From Bradyrhizobium xenonodulans (GTDB taxonomy: Bacteria; Pseudomonadota; Alphaproteobacteria; Rhizobiales; Xanthobacteraceae): a DNA stretch of 64,000 nucleotides. A program made the position numbers and the translations under genes. Positions 43,256 to 52,151 of the stretch are shown here, in pieces. The stretch is from positions 7,718,501-7,782,500 of the forward strand of contig NZ_CP089391.1 in assembly GCF_027594865.1 (NCBI RefSeq). Reading direction: 5' to 3'. The stretch's first letter is position 1; every line of letters starts with the position of its first letter. The notes under the pieces were generated by a model. That model ran no database searches. It was not told where the DNA came from and was given only the letters and a program-made list of their open reading frames with translations.

Positions 43256-43867
43256 TCACCACATCGTCGCAGCAGCCCGCTCCGGCCAGGCGCGATCATA
43301 GTCCGCACCGCCGACTGTGTTCGCACTCATCTCTGCAAGAATCTGGCCCGGCGTCGGCAGCGTCTTCGGATCGATCCGCTTGTCGGGATTCCAGAGGTCG
43401 GAGCGGACGATGGCGCGAGCGCACTGGAAGTAGATTTCGTCCACACGCATCACCATGACGCTGCGCGGCGCCTTGCCCTCCACCTTGAACGAGGCCAGCA
43501 GCTCGGGATCGACGGAGAGATGCGCGCGGCCGTTGGCGCGCACCGCGTTGCCGGAGCCGGGGATCAGAAACATCAGCGACACCCTGGGGTCGCGCACGAT
43601 GTTGCGCAGGGAATCGACGCGGTTGTTGCCGCGGCGATCCGGCAGCATCAGCGTCTTCGGGTCATGGATGCGGACGAAGCCGGGGAGATCGCCGCGCGGC
43701 GAGCAGTCGATGCCTTCGGGCCCGATGGTGGCAAGCGCCGCAAACGGCGCCTTCTCGATGTAGATCCGGTAGAGCGGCGTGACATGGTCGGCAACTTTGA
43801 CGGTCGAGGCGTCATTGGTGACGCCGTAGATGGCCTCGAGCTGTTCGACCGTTTCAATCACCGACAT
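43256..43867 (-). CDS. Pyridoxamine 5'-phosphate oxidase-like flavoprotein
   Basis: A 203-residue FMN-binding protein: PFAALATIGPEGIDCSPRGD, DRRGNNRVDSLRNIVRDPRVSLMF and RANGRAHLSVDPELL. This belongs to the MSMEG_1061-type branch of the PPOX-like superfamily. Such proteins are FMN enzymes of unknown substrate. ATG at 43867. A dispersed repeat lies between it and phnN, whose transcription runs towards it on the same strand. Confidence 0.87.
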   Translation of the reverse strand: MSVIETVEQLEAIYGVTNDASTVKVADHVTPLYRIYIEKAPFAALATIGPEGIDCSPRGDLPGFVRIHDPKTLMLPDRRGNNRVDSLRNIVRDPRVSLMFLIPGSGNAVRANGRAHLSVDPELLASFKVEGKAPRSVMVMRVDEIYFQCARAIVRSDLWNPDKRIDPKTLPTPGQILAEMSANTVGGADYDRAWPERAAATMW

Positions 43868-43889
43868 TCCGTGCTCCTGGTTACACTGG

Positions 43890-43991
43890 CTAGAGCTCTG
43901 TTCCGATGGGATCGGAACGAAGCTCTAGATTCTTGTTTTGACGCGTTTTCTTAACGCGAACCGTTATCCACTTCGCTTGAAAACGCTCTAG
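43890..43991. repeat. Dispersed palindromic repeat overlapping the phnN stop
   Basis: CTAGAGCTCTGTTCCGAT and ATCGGAACGAAGCTCTAG form a stem, followed by TTCTTGTTTTGACGCGTTTTC, GAACCGTTATCCACTTCGC and TTGAAAACGCTCTAG. It resembles a widespread repeat of Bradyrhizobium-type genomes. The stop codon of phnN (TAG) is inside it. Confidence 0.65.
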
Positions 43992-44584
43992 TCTTGCCAG
44001 CCTTCGTTCCTGATCACCCGCACGAGGTGGCGGCTGTGATAGTCCGCGCTGCCCGCATTGAGGATGGTGACATCGGCTTGCGCGGCCATATCGTCGACGC
44101 TGCGTGCGAGGCGGTCGGCGATGTTGCCGTCGCTGTGCCGGGCCCGCGCGGCAAGCCGCTGCGCCAGCACATCCGGCGGTGCCGTGATTGCGACCACGAC
44201 GACGTTGGCATAGGCTTGGCGCAGCGCGCCGATCACGGTGCGCGAGACATTGGCGACGACCGCGCGCCCGGCCCGGATGTCGTCATTGATGTCCAGCGGC
44301 AAAGCATAGGAATGCCCGTGCGCCTCCCAATGCACGGCGAAATCGCCGTGCTCGCGCGCGCGGCGGAAGTCGTCGTGACTCATCGCCAGATTGTCCTCGT
44401 CGGCGGAGGATTCGCGGGTCACGACACGGCGCGGGAAGACGACATTGTGATCATCGATGCAGGCGGTTTGCGCGAGCCGCAACAACGTGTCCTTGCCGGC
44501 GCCGCTGGGACCGACCACGAGCACGAGCCGCCCGGGTCCGATCCGGCCAGCTTCGTCCTGTGCCATGGTCGCGGTCTCGCTCAT
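43988..44584 (-). CDS. phnN: Ribose 1,5-bisphosphate phosphokinase
   Basis: A 198-residue kinase with a P-loop GPSGAGKDT (25-33) and guanylate-kinase-like PRRVVTRES and ENLAMSH-like segments (here DEDNLAMSHDDF). PhnN converts ribose 1,5-bisphosphate to PRPP, ending the carbon-phosphorus lyase pathway. Its ATG overlaps the phnM stop (ATGA), placing it at the end of the phnGHIJKLMN operon. The 3' end lies in a dispersed repeat. Confidence 0.94.
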   Translation of the reverse strand: MSETATMAQDEAGRIGPGRLVLVVGPSGAGKDTLLRLAQTACIDDHNVVFPRRVVTRESSADEDNLAMSHDDFRRAREHGDFAVHWEAHGHSYALPLDINDDIRAGRAVVANVSRTVIGALRQAYANVVVVAITAPPDVLAQRLAARARHSDGNIADRLARSVDDMAAQADVTILNAGSADYHSRHLVRVIRNEGWQD

Positions 44585-45738
44585 GCGACGCGGCTTCCCT
44601 CACGCCAGACGCTGCGGACGACGGGAACGCTGCCGGCAATGTGGACACGGATCAAATCGGCGCGCTTGCCGATTGCGACCTCGCCGCGGTCGGTGAGGCC
44701 GACCGCCTCGGCCGGCGCCTTGGTCACGGTGCGAACCGCCGCGGGGAGGCTGATGGCGGGAACATGCTCGGGCAGTTGCAGCGCGGCCATCAGCAGGCTC
44801 GACGGGATGTAATCCGACGACAGGATGTCGAGCAGGCCTTCGCGGGCGAGATCGACCGCGGCGATGTTGCCGGAGTGCGAGCCGCCGCGCACGACGTTCG
44901 GCGCGCCCATCAGGATGTCGATGCCGGCCTGGTGCAGGCCGCGCGCGGCCTCCAGCGTGGTCGGGAATTCCGCCACCGAGACGCGATCGCGCACGGCGTC
45001 CGCGACGTTCTCCTCGGTGGTGTCGTCGTGGCTGGCGAGCGGAATTTTGTACTCATGCGCGAGCGACACGATCTCGCGCATGTTGGCCGCAGCATAGAGC
45101 CTCTGATATTCGAAGCGCTTGGCGAACAGCTCGTCGAGCTCGACATCGGTCTTGCCGCCGCCCTTGCCGCGGTAATAGTCGCGCAGCTTGACCTCGTCGC
45201 GGAACTGGCGCTGGCCCGGCGTGTGATCCATCAGCGACATCAGCTTGACGTCGGGCCGGTCGATCAGCTCCCTGGCCTCCTCGACCACGCTCGGCATCGG
45301 GATTTCGCAGCGCAGATGCAGGAAGTGATCGGCGCGCAGCAGGTCGGCCTCGCGCGCGGTCGTGATCGCGGCGGCGAGCACGCCGGCGCGGCCGTCGACT
45401 TCCTCGGCGCCGTCCTCGCGCCAGACCCGGAGCGAATCGAACACGGTGGTGATGCCCGACGTTGCGAGCTGGCCGTCATAGGAGATCACGGCTGCGACCG
45501 GATTCCAGAACACTTTTGGCCGCGGCACGTAATGCGCTTCGAGATGATCGGTGTGGAGCTCGATCAGGCCGGGCATGATCAGGTCGCCGCCGGCATCCTC
45601 TGCGCCCGCAGGCGCCCTGCCCTCGCCGATCTCGGCGATGCGTCCATCGGCAAGAGCGAGCCAGCCCTGCTCGATCACCCGGTCCGCCAGCACGATCCTG
45701 GCGTTGGCGATCAATGATTCCTTCGGCTTGGCGTTCAT
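44581..45738 (-). CDS. phnM: Alpha-D-ribose 1-methylphosphonate 5-triphosphate diphosphatase
   Basis: A 385-residue amidohydrolase-fold enzyme that removes pyrophosphate from ribose 1-phosphonate 5-triphosphate. Typical PhnM blocks: [68 protein letters not shown] and LSSDYIPSSLL. It is the copy inside the core operon, between phnL (11-base gap) and phnN (overlap). A second, diverged phnM lies at 55759. Confidence 0.95.
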   Translation of the reverse strand: MNAKPKESLIANARIVLADRVIEQGWLALADGRIAEIGEGRAPAGAEDAGGDLIMPGLIELHTDHLEAHYVPRPKVFWNPVAAVISYDGQLATSGITTVFDSLRVWREDGAEEVDGRAGVLAAAITTAREADLLRADHFLHLRCEIPMPSVVEEARELIDRPDVKLMSLMDHTPGQRQFRDEVKLRDYYRGKGGGKTDVELDELFAKRFEYQRLYAAANMREIVSLAHEYKIPLASHDDTTEENVADAVRDRVSVAEFPTTLEAARGLHQAGIDILMGAPNVVRGGSHSGNIAAVDLAREGLLDILSSDYIPSSLLMAALQLPEHVPAISLPAAVRTVTKAPAEAVGLTDRGEVAIGKRADLIRVHIAGSVPVVRSVWREGSRVA

Positions 45739-45749
45739 TTCAATTTCCT

Positions 45750-46460
45750 TCAGGCCGCGGCGGCAAAGCTGGTGACGTCGACGATACGGTCGGCAATCAA
45801 ATGGCGGATTTCGTCGTCATGGACAATGGCGACCATGGCGACGCCCTGGCGCTTCTTTTCAGCGACCAGCTCGACCACCACCGCGCGGTTGGCGGCATCG
45901 AGCGAAGCGGTCGGCTCGTCCAGCAGCAGGATCGGCAGGTCCGAGATGAAGCCGCGCGCAATGTTGACGCGCTGCTGCTCGCCGCCGGAGAAGGTCGCGG
46001 GCGGAAGCTGCCAGAGCCTTTGGGGGATATTGAGGCGGTGCAGCAGCTCGCCTGCGCGGACTTGCGCATCGGCGCGTGCCATGCCGTTGACAATCAGCGG
46101 CTCGGCGACGACGTCGATGGTCGCAACGCGCGGCACCGCGCGCAGAAACTGGCTGACATAGCCGATGGTCGCGCGGCGGATGTTGAGGACCTGCCGCGGC
46201 TCGGCGGCGGCGAGATCGACCACTGCGCCGCGATGGCGGATGCCGATGCGGCCGGAGTCGCAGCGGTAATTGCCGAAGATCATCTTCAGGATCGACGATT
46301 TGCCGGCGCCTGATGGCCCCGACAGCACGACGCACTCGCCGGGATTGACGTGGAAGGTCACGCCGCTGACGACAGGCAGCTCGATGCCACCCTGCAGATG
46401 CATCGTAAAAGTCTTTTTCGCGTCGGCAATTTCGATCATGGCGGTCATTGGCTGGCTCAT
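45750..46460 (-). CDS. phnL: C-P lyase ATP-binding protein PhnL
   Basis: A 236-residue ABC-type ATPase with LSGPSGAGKSS (Walker A), FSGGEQQRVNIARG (signature) and LLLDEPTASLDA (Walker B). PhnL is needed with PhnG, H and I for making ribose 1-phosphonate triphosphate. ATG at 46460; a second ATG four codons on is possible. It starts 10 bases after phnK. Confidence 0.95.
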   Translation of the reverse strand: MSQPMTAMIEIADAKKTFTMHLQGGIELPVVSGVTFHVNPGECVVLSGPSGAGKSSILKMIFGNYRCDSGRIGIRHRGAVVDLAAAEPRQVLNIRRATIGYVSQFLRAVPRVATIDVVAEPLIVNGMARADAQVRAGELLHRLNIPQRLWQLPPATFSGGEQQRVNIARGFISDLPILLLDEPTASLDAANRAVVVELVAEKKRQGVAMVAIVHDDEIRHLIADRIVDVTSFAAAA

Positions 46461-46469
46461 GTTGTAAGC

Positions 46470-47261
46470 TTATGGCGGCAGGATCGAGGAGACGAGGAGC
46501 TGGGTATAGGGCTCGCGGGGATCGTCGAGCACCTGGTCGGTGAGACCGGTCTCGATGACACGGCCGCCCTTCATCACCATCACCCGGTGCGACAACAGCC
46601 GCGCGACCGCGAGATCGTGGGTGACGATGATGACGGCGAGATGCAGCTCGGCGACGAGGCTGCGCACGAGGTCGAGCAGGCGCGCCTGCACGGAGACGTC
46701 GAGGCCGCCGGTCGGCTCGTCCATGAACACCAGCCGCGGCTCGGTGACGAGGTTGCGGGCGATCTGGAGGCGCTGGCGCATGCCGCCGGAATAGGTCCGC
46801 GGCGCATCATCGATGCGCGCGATGTCGATCTCGACGCGGGTCAGCCAGTCGGAGGCGCTGTCGCGGATGCGGCCATAGTGATTCCAGCCCACCGCCATCA
46901 AGCGCTCGCCGACATTGGCGCCGGCCGACACCGCCATGCGCAGGCCCTGCGCGGGATCCTGGTGCACATAGCCCCAATCGGTGCGGAACAGGAAGCGCCG
47001 CTCGGCTTCGCCGAGCGTGGTGAGATCGCGGGTGATTCCGTCGCGCATCCGATAGGAGACTTGGCCGGCGCTCGGCGCGAGCTGGCCCGACAGCATTTGC
47101 AGCAGCGTCGACTTTCCCGAGCCCGATTCGCCGACGATCGCCAGCACTTCGCCGGGATAGAGCGCGAACGACACGTCGCGGCACGCGGCGATGCGGCCAT
47201 AGGACTTGCTGAGGGAATTTGCGACCAGCAGCGGCTGATCGTTTTCGAGAGCATCAGCCAT
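46470..47261 (-). CDS. phnK: C-P lyase ATP-binding protein PhnK
   Basis: A 263-residue ABC ATPase: VGESGSGKST, YSGGMRQRLQIARN, LVFMDEPTGGLDVSVQARLL. PhnK docks on the PhnGHIJ core complex in the studied E. coli system. No transmembrane permease partner is implied. It overlaps the phnJ stop by eight bases. Confidence 0.95.
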   Translation of the reverse strand: MADALENDQPLLVANSLSKSYGRIAACRDVSFALYPGEVLAIVGESGSGKSTLLQMLSGQLAPSAGQVSYRMRDGITRDLTTLGEAERRFLFRTDWGYVHQDPAQGLRMAVSAGANVGERLMAVGWNHYGRIRDSASDWLTRVEIDIARIDDAPRTYSGGMRQRLQIARNLVTEPRLVFMDEPTGGLDVSVQARLLDLVRSLVAELHLAVIIVTHDLAVARLLSHRVMVMKGGRVIETGLTDQVLDDPREPYTQLLVSSILPP

Positions 47262-48144
47262 GGGAGCCCGCCTTCTCCTTGTATGGCGCGGCGCTAAGGC
47301 TGCCGTGATGGCCGGCGGCCTGACGACCCTCGCAATAATCCGTGTCCGAGCAGACGAACATGCGCCCGCCCTGGTCGTCGGTGACGATCTCGTCGAGATA
47401 GGAATTCTCGGCGGCGCACAGCGCGCAGGGCGCGTTGAAGCGGTACGGCTCGAAGGGATGATCCTCGAAATCGAGCGACACCACCTGCGTGTAGGGCGGG
47501 ATCGCGTAGATCCGCTTCTCGCGGCCGGCGCCGAACAGCTGCAGCGCCGAGGAATTGTCCATCTTGGGATTGTCGAATTTCGGCGTCGGCGACGGGTCCA
47601 TCACGTAGCGCGCGTTGACCTTCACCGGATAGGCGTAGGCCGTCGCGATGTGGCCGAAGCGGGCAATGTCTTCATAGAGCTTCACATGCATCAGGCCGTA
47701 TTCGGCGAGCGCATGCATGCGCCGCGTCTCGGTCTCGCGCGGCTCGAGGAAGCGCAGGGGTTCCGGGATCGGCACCTGATAGACCAGAACCTGGTTTGCG
47801 TGCAGCGACGTCTCGGGGATACGGTGGCGGGTCTGGATCACGGTCGCGTCTTCGGTCGCCGTCGTCGTGGCAACGCCCGCGGTCTTGGCGAAGAACTTTC
47901 GGATCGAGATCGCATTGGTGGTGTCGTCCGATCCCTGGTCGATCACCTTCAGCACGTCGTCGGGGCCGAGGATCGCGGCGGTGACCTGCACGCCACCGGT
48001 GCCCCAGCCATAGGGCATCGGCATCTCGCGGCTGGCGAACGGCACCTGATAGCCGGGGATCGCGATCGCCTTCAGGATGGCGCGGCGAATCATCCGCTTG
48101 GTCTGCTCGTCGAGATAGGCGAAATTGTAGGCGGGCGCGTTCAT
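47254..48144 (-). CDS. phnJ: Carbon-phosphorus lyase PhnJ
   Basis: A 296-residue radical-SAM-type lyase that breaks the C-P bond of ribose 1-phosphonate 5-phosphate, releasing the alkane and a cyclic phosphate. The four key cysteines C240, C243, C265 and C271 (CALC, VCSDTDYCEG) lie at the spacing of the cluster ligands and thiyl radical cysteine of the E. coli enzyme. GTGGVQVTAAI and PYTQVVSLDFEDHPFEPYRF are also family blocks. It overlaps phnI by four bases and phnK by eight. Confidence 0.97.
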   Translation of the reverse strand: MNAPAYNFAYLDEQTKRMIRRAILKAIAIPGYQVPFASREMPMPYGWGTGGVQVTAAILGPDDVLKVIDQGSDDTTNAISIRKFFAKTAGVATTTATEDATVIQTRHRIPETSLHANQVLVYQVPIPEPLRFLEPRETETRRMHALAEYGLMHVKLYEDIARFGHIATAYAYPVKVNARYVMDPSPTPKFDNPKMDNSSALQLFGAGREKRIYAIPPYTQVVSLDFEDHPFEPYRFNAPCALCAAENSYLDEIVTDDQGGRMFVCSDTDYCEGRQAAGHHGSLSAAPYKEKAGSHG

Positions 48145-49244
48145 TCCGCGGCCTCCTTCATGGCATCGGGCGCATTGGCCTCGGCAAATTCCTTGCGCAG
48201 CTTGCGGAGCAGGCCGAGCTCGGACTGGAAGTCGACATAGTGCGGCAGCTTCAGATGCTCGACGAAGCCGGTCGCCTGGACGTTGTCCGAATGCGACATC
48301 ACGAATTCTTCATCTTGCGCGGGGGCCACGGCCTCTTCACCGAGCTCGCGGGCGCGCAGCGCGCGGTCGACCAGCGCCATCGACATGGTTTTGCGCTCGC
48401 TCTGGCCGAAGGCGAGGCCATAGCCGCGGGTGAAGCACGGCGCTTCCGTCGCAGAACCCTTGAACTGGTTGACCATCTGGCATTCGGTCAGCTCGATCGA
48501 ACCGAGCGGCACGGCGAAGCCGACGTCTTCGGCGAAAAACTCGACCTCGACCTCGCCGAAGCGGATCTCGCCGACGAAGGGGTGGTTGCGGCCATAGCCG
48601 CGTTGGGTGGAATAGCCCATCGCCAGCAGGAAGCCCTCGTCGCCGCGCGCGAGATTTTGCAGGCGCAGGTCGCGATCAGCCGGAAAGTTCAGCGGTTCGC
48701 GGGTGAGATCGCCGACGCTGGCGCCGTCCTCGGCTTGCGGCGAGGATTCGATCAGCCCGTCGCGGCCGAGAATATCGGTGACACGCGGCGTCGGCGCGGT
48801 CGATGCATCGGACGTCGCGGGCACCTCAGGCACGAAGCCTTCGGCCAGCGAAGGATCGAGCAGGCGATGCGCGTAGTCGAAGGTCGGCCCGAGGATCTGG
48901 CCGCCGGGAATATCCTTGAAGGTCGCGGACACCCGCCGCAGCACGCGCATCGCGCCGGTGTTGACAGGCTCGCTCGCGCCGAAGCGGGGCAGCGTGGCGC
49001 GGAAGGCGCGGACCAGGAAGATCGCCTCGATCAGATCGCCGCGCGCCTGCTTGATCGCCAGCGCCGCGAGCTCGCGGTCGTAGAGCGAGCCTTCGCTCAT
49101 GACGCGGTCCACCGCGAGGCCGAGCTGCTCCGAGATCTGGTCGAGCGTGACCTCGGGAACGGTCTGGTCGCCGCGCCGCGCATGGGCGAGCAGGCGATGG
49201 GCGTTCTCGATGGCGCGTTCGCCGCCTTTGACTGCGACATACAT
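48141..49244 (-). CDS. phnI: C-P lyase core subunit PhnI
   Basis: A 367-residue subunit with MYVAVKGGERAIENAHRLLA, TLPRFGASEPVNTGAMRVLRR, LAMGYSTQRGYGRNHPFVGE and the C-terminal YVDFQSELGLLRKLRKEF. PhnI is a nucleosidase and part of the core PhnGHIJ complex that activates phosphonates. Length is normal. It overlaps phnJ and lies 3 bases after phnH. Confidence 0.97.
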   Translation of the reverse strand: MYVAVKGGERAIENAHRLLAHARRGDQTVPEVTLDQISEQLGLAVDRVMSEGSLYDRELAALAIKQARGDLIEAIFLVRAFRATLPRFGASEPVNTGAMRVLRRVSATFKDIPGGQILGPTFDYAHRLLDPSLAEGFVPEVPATSDASTAPTPRVTDILGRDGLIESSPQAEDGASVGDLTREPLNFPADRDLRLQNLARGDEGFLLAMGYSTQRGYGRNHPFVGEIRFGEVEVEFFAEDVGFAVPLGSIELTECQMVNQFKGSATEAPCFTRGYGLAFGQSERKTMSMALVDRALRARELGEEAVAPAQDEEFVMSHSDNVQATGFVEHLKLPHYVDFQSELGLLRKLRKEFAEANAPDAMKEAAE

Positions 49245-49247
49245 GCT

Positions 49248-49856
49248 TCAGCTTTCCTTGCTCACGACGCGCGTGGTGCGGGGGATCGCGACCACGGCGT
49301 CATCGGCGACCAGCACCACGTCGATGCCGCGCGGAAACAGCGCCTCGTTCATGCGCAGACGCTCGAACAGGTCGAGAGGCTTGACCGAGGCCTGGAGCAT
49401 TGCGACGCCGTCGATGCCGGGGCCGCGCAGCTCGAAGCTGCGCCCTGAATCAAGGCTCTCGATCTGAATGATCACCGTGGTCGAACGATCCGGATATTCG
49501 TTGGTGCCGAGCGCGAAGCGCTCGAGCGTCGGCAACAGGACGCCATCGCTGATCAGCGCGAAGCTCGCGATCGAGGAGTCCTGCACGACCGGCGCGCCGG
49601 TGTGGAACTTGAGCCATTTCACGACGTCGGGGCTTTCGGCCATCCGTGCGTCGAGCCACAGCGGCGTGTCGTGGTCGAACAGCGTCAGCGCGATCGCAGC
49701 GGTGCCGCGCATCATCAATCCGGGCGCTCCCGCCATCGGCACGATGCGCTGGACCGAGCCCGGTCGCGCCATCGCGTCCATGACCGAACGAAAGGTCGAT
49801 TGCGCCGACAACACCTTGTCGGCGAACCCCGGCGGCAATTCCGCAATCGTGGTCAT
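49248..49856 (-). CDS. phnH: C-P lyase subunit PhnH
   Basis: A 202-residue subunit: FRSVMDAMARPGSVQRI, LTLFDHDTPLWLDARM and RGPGIDG with the C-terminal LFPRGIDVVLVADDAVVAIPRTT. ATG at 49856 (MTTIAELPPGF) was chosen over an upstream extension to 49895, because it lies 4 bases after phnG as expected for tight coupling. It belongs to the PhnGHIJ core. Confidence 0.95.
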   Translation of the reverse strand: MTTIAELPPGFADKVLSAQSTFRSVMDAMARPGSVQRIVPMAGAPGLMMRGTAAIALTLFDHDTPLWLDARMAESPDVVKWLKFHTGAPVVQDSSIASFALISDGVLLPTLERFALGTNEYPDRSTTVIIQIESLDSGRSFELRGPGIDGVAMLQASVKPLDLFERLRMNEALFPRGIDVVLVADDAVVAIPRTTRVVSKES

Positions 49857-49860
49857 GATC

Positions 49861-50316
49861 TCACCCCTCACCGCGCACCATGGTGTAGAAATCAACCTTC
49901 GTCGCAGCGGTCTCGGCCGCCGCCTGCTTGCGCTTGACCATAAGCTGCTCCCGTAACGGCGCGATCACGTCGCGCTCCACGGCCGTTTCAAAATCCCGCG
50001 ACTGCGCCAGCGCGTCGCACAATGCGATCAGCCGCGCCTTCTCGCCATCGCGCCCCAGCGCATAGCCGAAGCCGACCTCGCCGCTGGCGAGCCGCACCGC
50101 GGCGCGCGACACCGTCGCTTCGCCGAGATTGAACGGCGCGCCGTCGCCGCCGACCCGGCCGCGCAGCATGACGAGGCCGTTTTCCGGCGCGCGCAGATCC
50201 TGATGGGCCGGGAGAGCGAGAGCGCGGAGGCGAGCGGCGATCTCGCCCGCCTCCGCGTGCGCCAGCACGGCCATCGCGGCCTGGCGCTGGGCTTGCTGGT
50301 TGTTGTGCTGGGTCAC
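49861..50316 (-). CDS. phnG: C-P lyase subunit PhnG
   Basis: About 151 residues: NNQQAQRQAAMAVLAHAEAGE, PENGLVMLRGRVGGDGAPFNLGE and GFGYALGRDGEKARLIALCDAL. The first ATG in frame (50388) lies before the palindromic operator and gives an improbable leader, so GTG at 50316 (GTG ACC CAG CAC) is preferred, matching the usual length of about 150; GTG 50325 is an alternative. First gene of the leftward core operon, downstream of a PhnF-type operator and a Pho box. Confidence 0.93.
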   Translation of the reverse strand: MTQHNNQQAQRQAAMAVLAHAEAGEIAARLRALALPAHQDLRAPENGLVMLRGRVGGDGAPFNLGEATVSRAAVRLASGEVGFGYALGRDGEKARLIALCDALAQSRDFETAVERDVIAPLREQLMVKRKQAAAETAATKVDFYTMVRGEG

Positions 50317-50352
50317 CAAATCCACCGAGCTTGTGACAGAACTTGCCGAATC

Positions 50353-50380
50353 CAAGTTGTCTATGATACTAGACAACTTG
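50353..50380. promoter_or_regulatory. PhnF-type operator (28-bp palindrome)
   Basis: CAAGTTGTCTA-TGATAC-TAGACAACTTG has 11-bp perfect arms around a 6-base spacer, between the phnG and phnF starts. GntR/HutC-family PhnF repressors bind such dyads. Its place just downstream of a Pho box suits repression of the core operon; a TATCAA hexamer beside it may be the -10 element. Confidence 0.8.
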
Positions 50381-50393
50381 ATACGCAAGCGCC

Positions 50394-50411
50394 ATGACTG
50401 TTTCGTGACAA
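50394..50411 (-). promoter_or_regulatory. Candidate Pho box upstream of phnG
   Basis: Read leftward, TTGTCAC-GAAA-CAGTCAT has two 7-bp elements spaced by four bases, close to the CTGTCAT direct-repeat pattern bound by PhoB. It stands 78 bases before the phnG start and just upstream of the PhnF operator. Confidence 0.65.
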
Positions 50412-50444
50412 AGGCGTGATTTCTGGGCTAGGCTGACCGGCGAT

Positions 50445-51173
50445 ATGAGCATGCAAGACACTGCATCGTCGGGCGTCGCGCTGTGGCGCCTCGTTGCCGA
50501 CGGCATCGAGCGCGGCATCGCCGACGGCCGCTTTGCGGCCGGCGACAAATTGCCGGGTGAGGTGGAGATCGCCGAAACCTATCGGGTGAACCGCCACACC
50601 GTGCGGCGCGCGCTGGCAGCGCTTGCCGAGCGCGGCCTCGTGCGCGCCGAGCGCGGCAGCGGAACCTATGTCGAGGCGCAGAAGCTCGCCTATCCCTTGC
50701 GCTCGCGCACGCGCTTCTCCGAGATCGTCGGCGCCGACGGCCGCGAGCCGCAGGGCCGGCTGATCGAAGCGTCCGACGACGTCGCGACCCGCGAACTGGC
50801 GCGGGAACTGGGATTGAGGACCGGCGCGCCGCTGGTGCGGATCGAGGCGATCCGCCTCGCCGACCGCACGCCGATCTGCGTTTCCACCACTTGGCTGTCA
50901 GCGGAACTATTTCCTGGCGCGGGCGAGGTGTTCGCGGCGACGCGATCGATGACGAAAATGCTCGAACATTACGGCGTGCGCGACTATCGCCGCGGCGCGA
51001 CCCGGATCACCGCCGGGATCGTGGACGCGACGGATGCCGCACGGCTGGATCTTCCGCTGGGACGACCGATCCTGGTGGTCGATGCGACCGACCACGGTCT
51101 CGACGGCAAGCCGCTGGTGACGAAGCATTCGCGGTTTGCGGCGGAGCGGGTGGAGTTTTTGGTGGAGCCGTGA
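50445..51173 (+). CDS. phnF: GntR-family phosphonate regulator PhnF
   Basis: A 242-residue HutC-subfamily regulator: an N-terminal winged helix (EVEIAETYRVNRHTVRRALAALAERGLVRAERGSGTYV divided about residues 38-75) and a UTRA ligand domain from about 90. Divergent from phnG with a large palindrome between them. It should repress phn genes and respond to phosphonate-derived or phosphate-starvation signals; in this family repression is typical. Downstream lies a family 1 repeat. Confidence 0.93.
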   Translation: MSMQDTASSGVALWRLVADGIERGIADGRFAAGDKLPGEVEIAETYRVNRHTVRRALAALAERGLVRAERGSGTYVEAQKLAYPLRSRTRFSEIVGADGREPQGRLIEASDDVATRELARELGLRTGAPLVRIEAIRLADRTPICVSTTWLSAELFPGAGEVFAATRSMTKMLEHYGVRDYRRGATRITAGIVDATDAARLDLPLGRPILVVDATDHGLDGKPLVTKHSRFAAERVEFLVEP

Positions 51174-51199
51174 GGGCGCTCTCTCCGCGATACCGGGCT

Positions 51200-51291
51200 C
51201 GTAGGGTGGGCAAAGCGAAGCGTGCCCACGACTTTGATCATGTCGGAGAAATTCGTGGGCACGGCGCTGACGCGCCTTTGCCCACCCTACG
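51200..51291. repeat. 92-bp intergenic inverted repeat (family 1, copy B)
   Basis: Outer arms CGTAGGGTGGGCAAAGCGAA and TTTGCCCACCCTACG, inner stem GTGCCCACGA/TCGTGGGCAC-like. Same length as the copy at 23493-23584, with an unrelated central loop. Lies between convergent phnF and phnE2. Confidence 0.8.
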
Positions 51292-51302
51292 GGCACCTTT
51301 GA

Positions 51303-52151
51303 TCAGGCCACCGCCCTGCGCCCAATAATCGCGAAGCGCAGCTTGCCCGAGATGAAATCGATCGCGGCGACGGCGACCAGGATCATCAGGATCAGGAACG
51401 ACACCTTCTGCCATTCTAGCACGCGGATCTGCTCGGCGAGCTGGAGGCCGATGCCGCCAGCGCCGACGATGCCGATGATGGTGGCCGAGCGCGTGTTGGA
51501 TTCGATGAAATAGAGCACCTGGCCCGCGATCACGGGCAGAACCTGCGGCAAGAGTCCGAAGCGGATCTCGTGCAGCGGGCTGCCGCCGGAGGCGCGGATG
51601 CCTTCGACCTGCTTCTGGTCGGCGCCCTCGATCGCCTCGGAGAACAGTTTGCCGAACGCGCCGAAATCCGACACGGCGATGGCGAGCACGCCGGCGAACG
51701 GGCCGAGCCCGACCACGTTGATCCACACCAAAGCCCAGATCAGCGTATCGACGCCGCGGATCGAATCGAGAAAACGTCGCACGGGAAAGCGCAGGATCTG
51801 CGAGGGGATGACGTTGCGCGCAGCCAGCAGGCTGACCGGCAGCGCGAACACCGCCGCCAGCGTGGTGCCGAGCAGCGCGATCGACAGCGTCTCACCCAGC
51901 GCCTTCAGATAGATCGGCAGCGAGGAGCCGGGATCCGGCGGGATCATCATCAGGCTGATCCAGCCGAGCTGGCTGAGGCCGTTGAAGAATCGCGACGGCG
52001 AGAAGTCGAGATCGACGAGGCCGTAGACCAGGATTGCGAAGGCGGCGACGATCATCGCCGGCATGGCGAGCCGCGCCGAAGCCGGCCGGTCGAACACGTC
52101 GGGGTAGCGCGCACGAAGCGCTGCGGTGTCGACCTCCTGCGGCCCCGTCAC
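51303..52151 (-). CDS. phnE: Phosphonate ABC transporter permease PhnE (second)
   Basis: A 282-residue inner-membrane permease with about six helices and the ABC loop (KLFSEAIEGADQKQVEGIRASGG split over 215-240 region) followed by FGLLPQVLPVIAGQVLYF. It pairs with the upstream permease; ATG overlaps that gene's stop by four bases. Together with PhnC and PhnD it imports phosphonates. Confidence 0.94.
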   Translation of the reverse strand: MTGPQEVDTAALRARYPDVFDRPASARLAMPAMIVAAFAILVYGLVDLDFSPSRFFNGLSQLGWISLMMIPPDPGSSLPIYLKALGETLSIALLGTTLAAVFALPVSLLAARNVIPSQILRFPVRRFLDSIRGVDTLIWALVWINVVGLGPFAGVLAIAVSDFGAFGKLFSEAIEGADQKQVEGIRASGGSPLHEIRFGLLPQVLPVIAGQVLYFIESNTRSATIIGIVGAGGIGLQLAEQIRVLEWQKVSFLILMILVAVAAIDFISGKLRFAIIGRRAVA

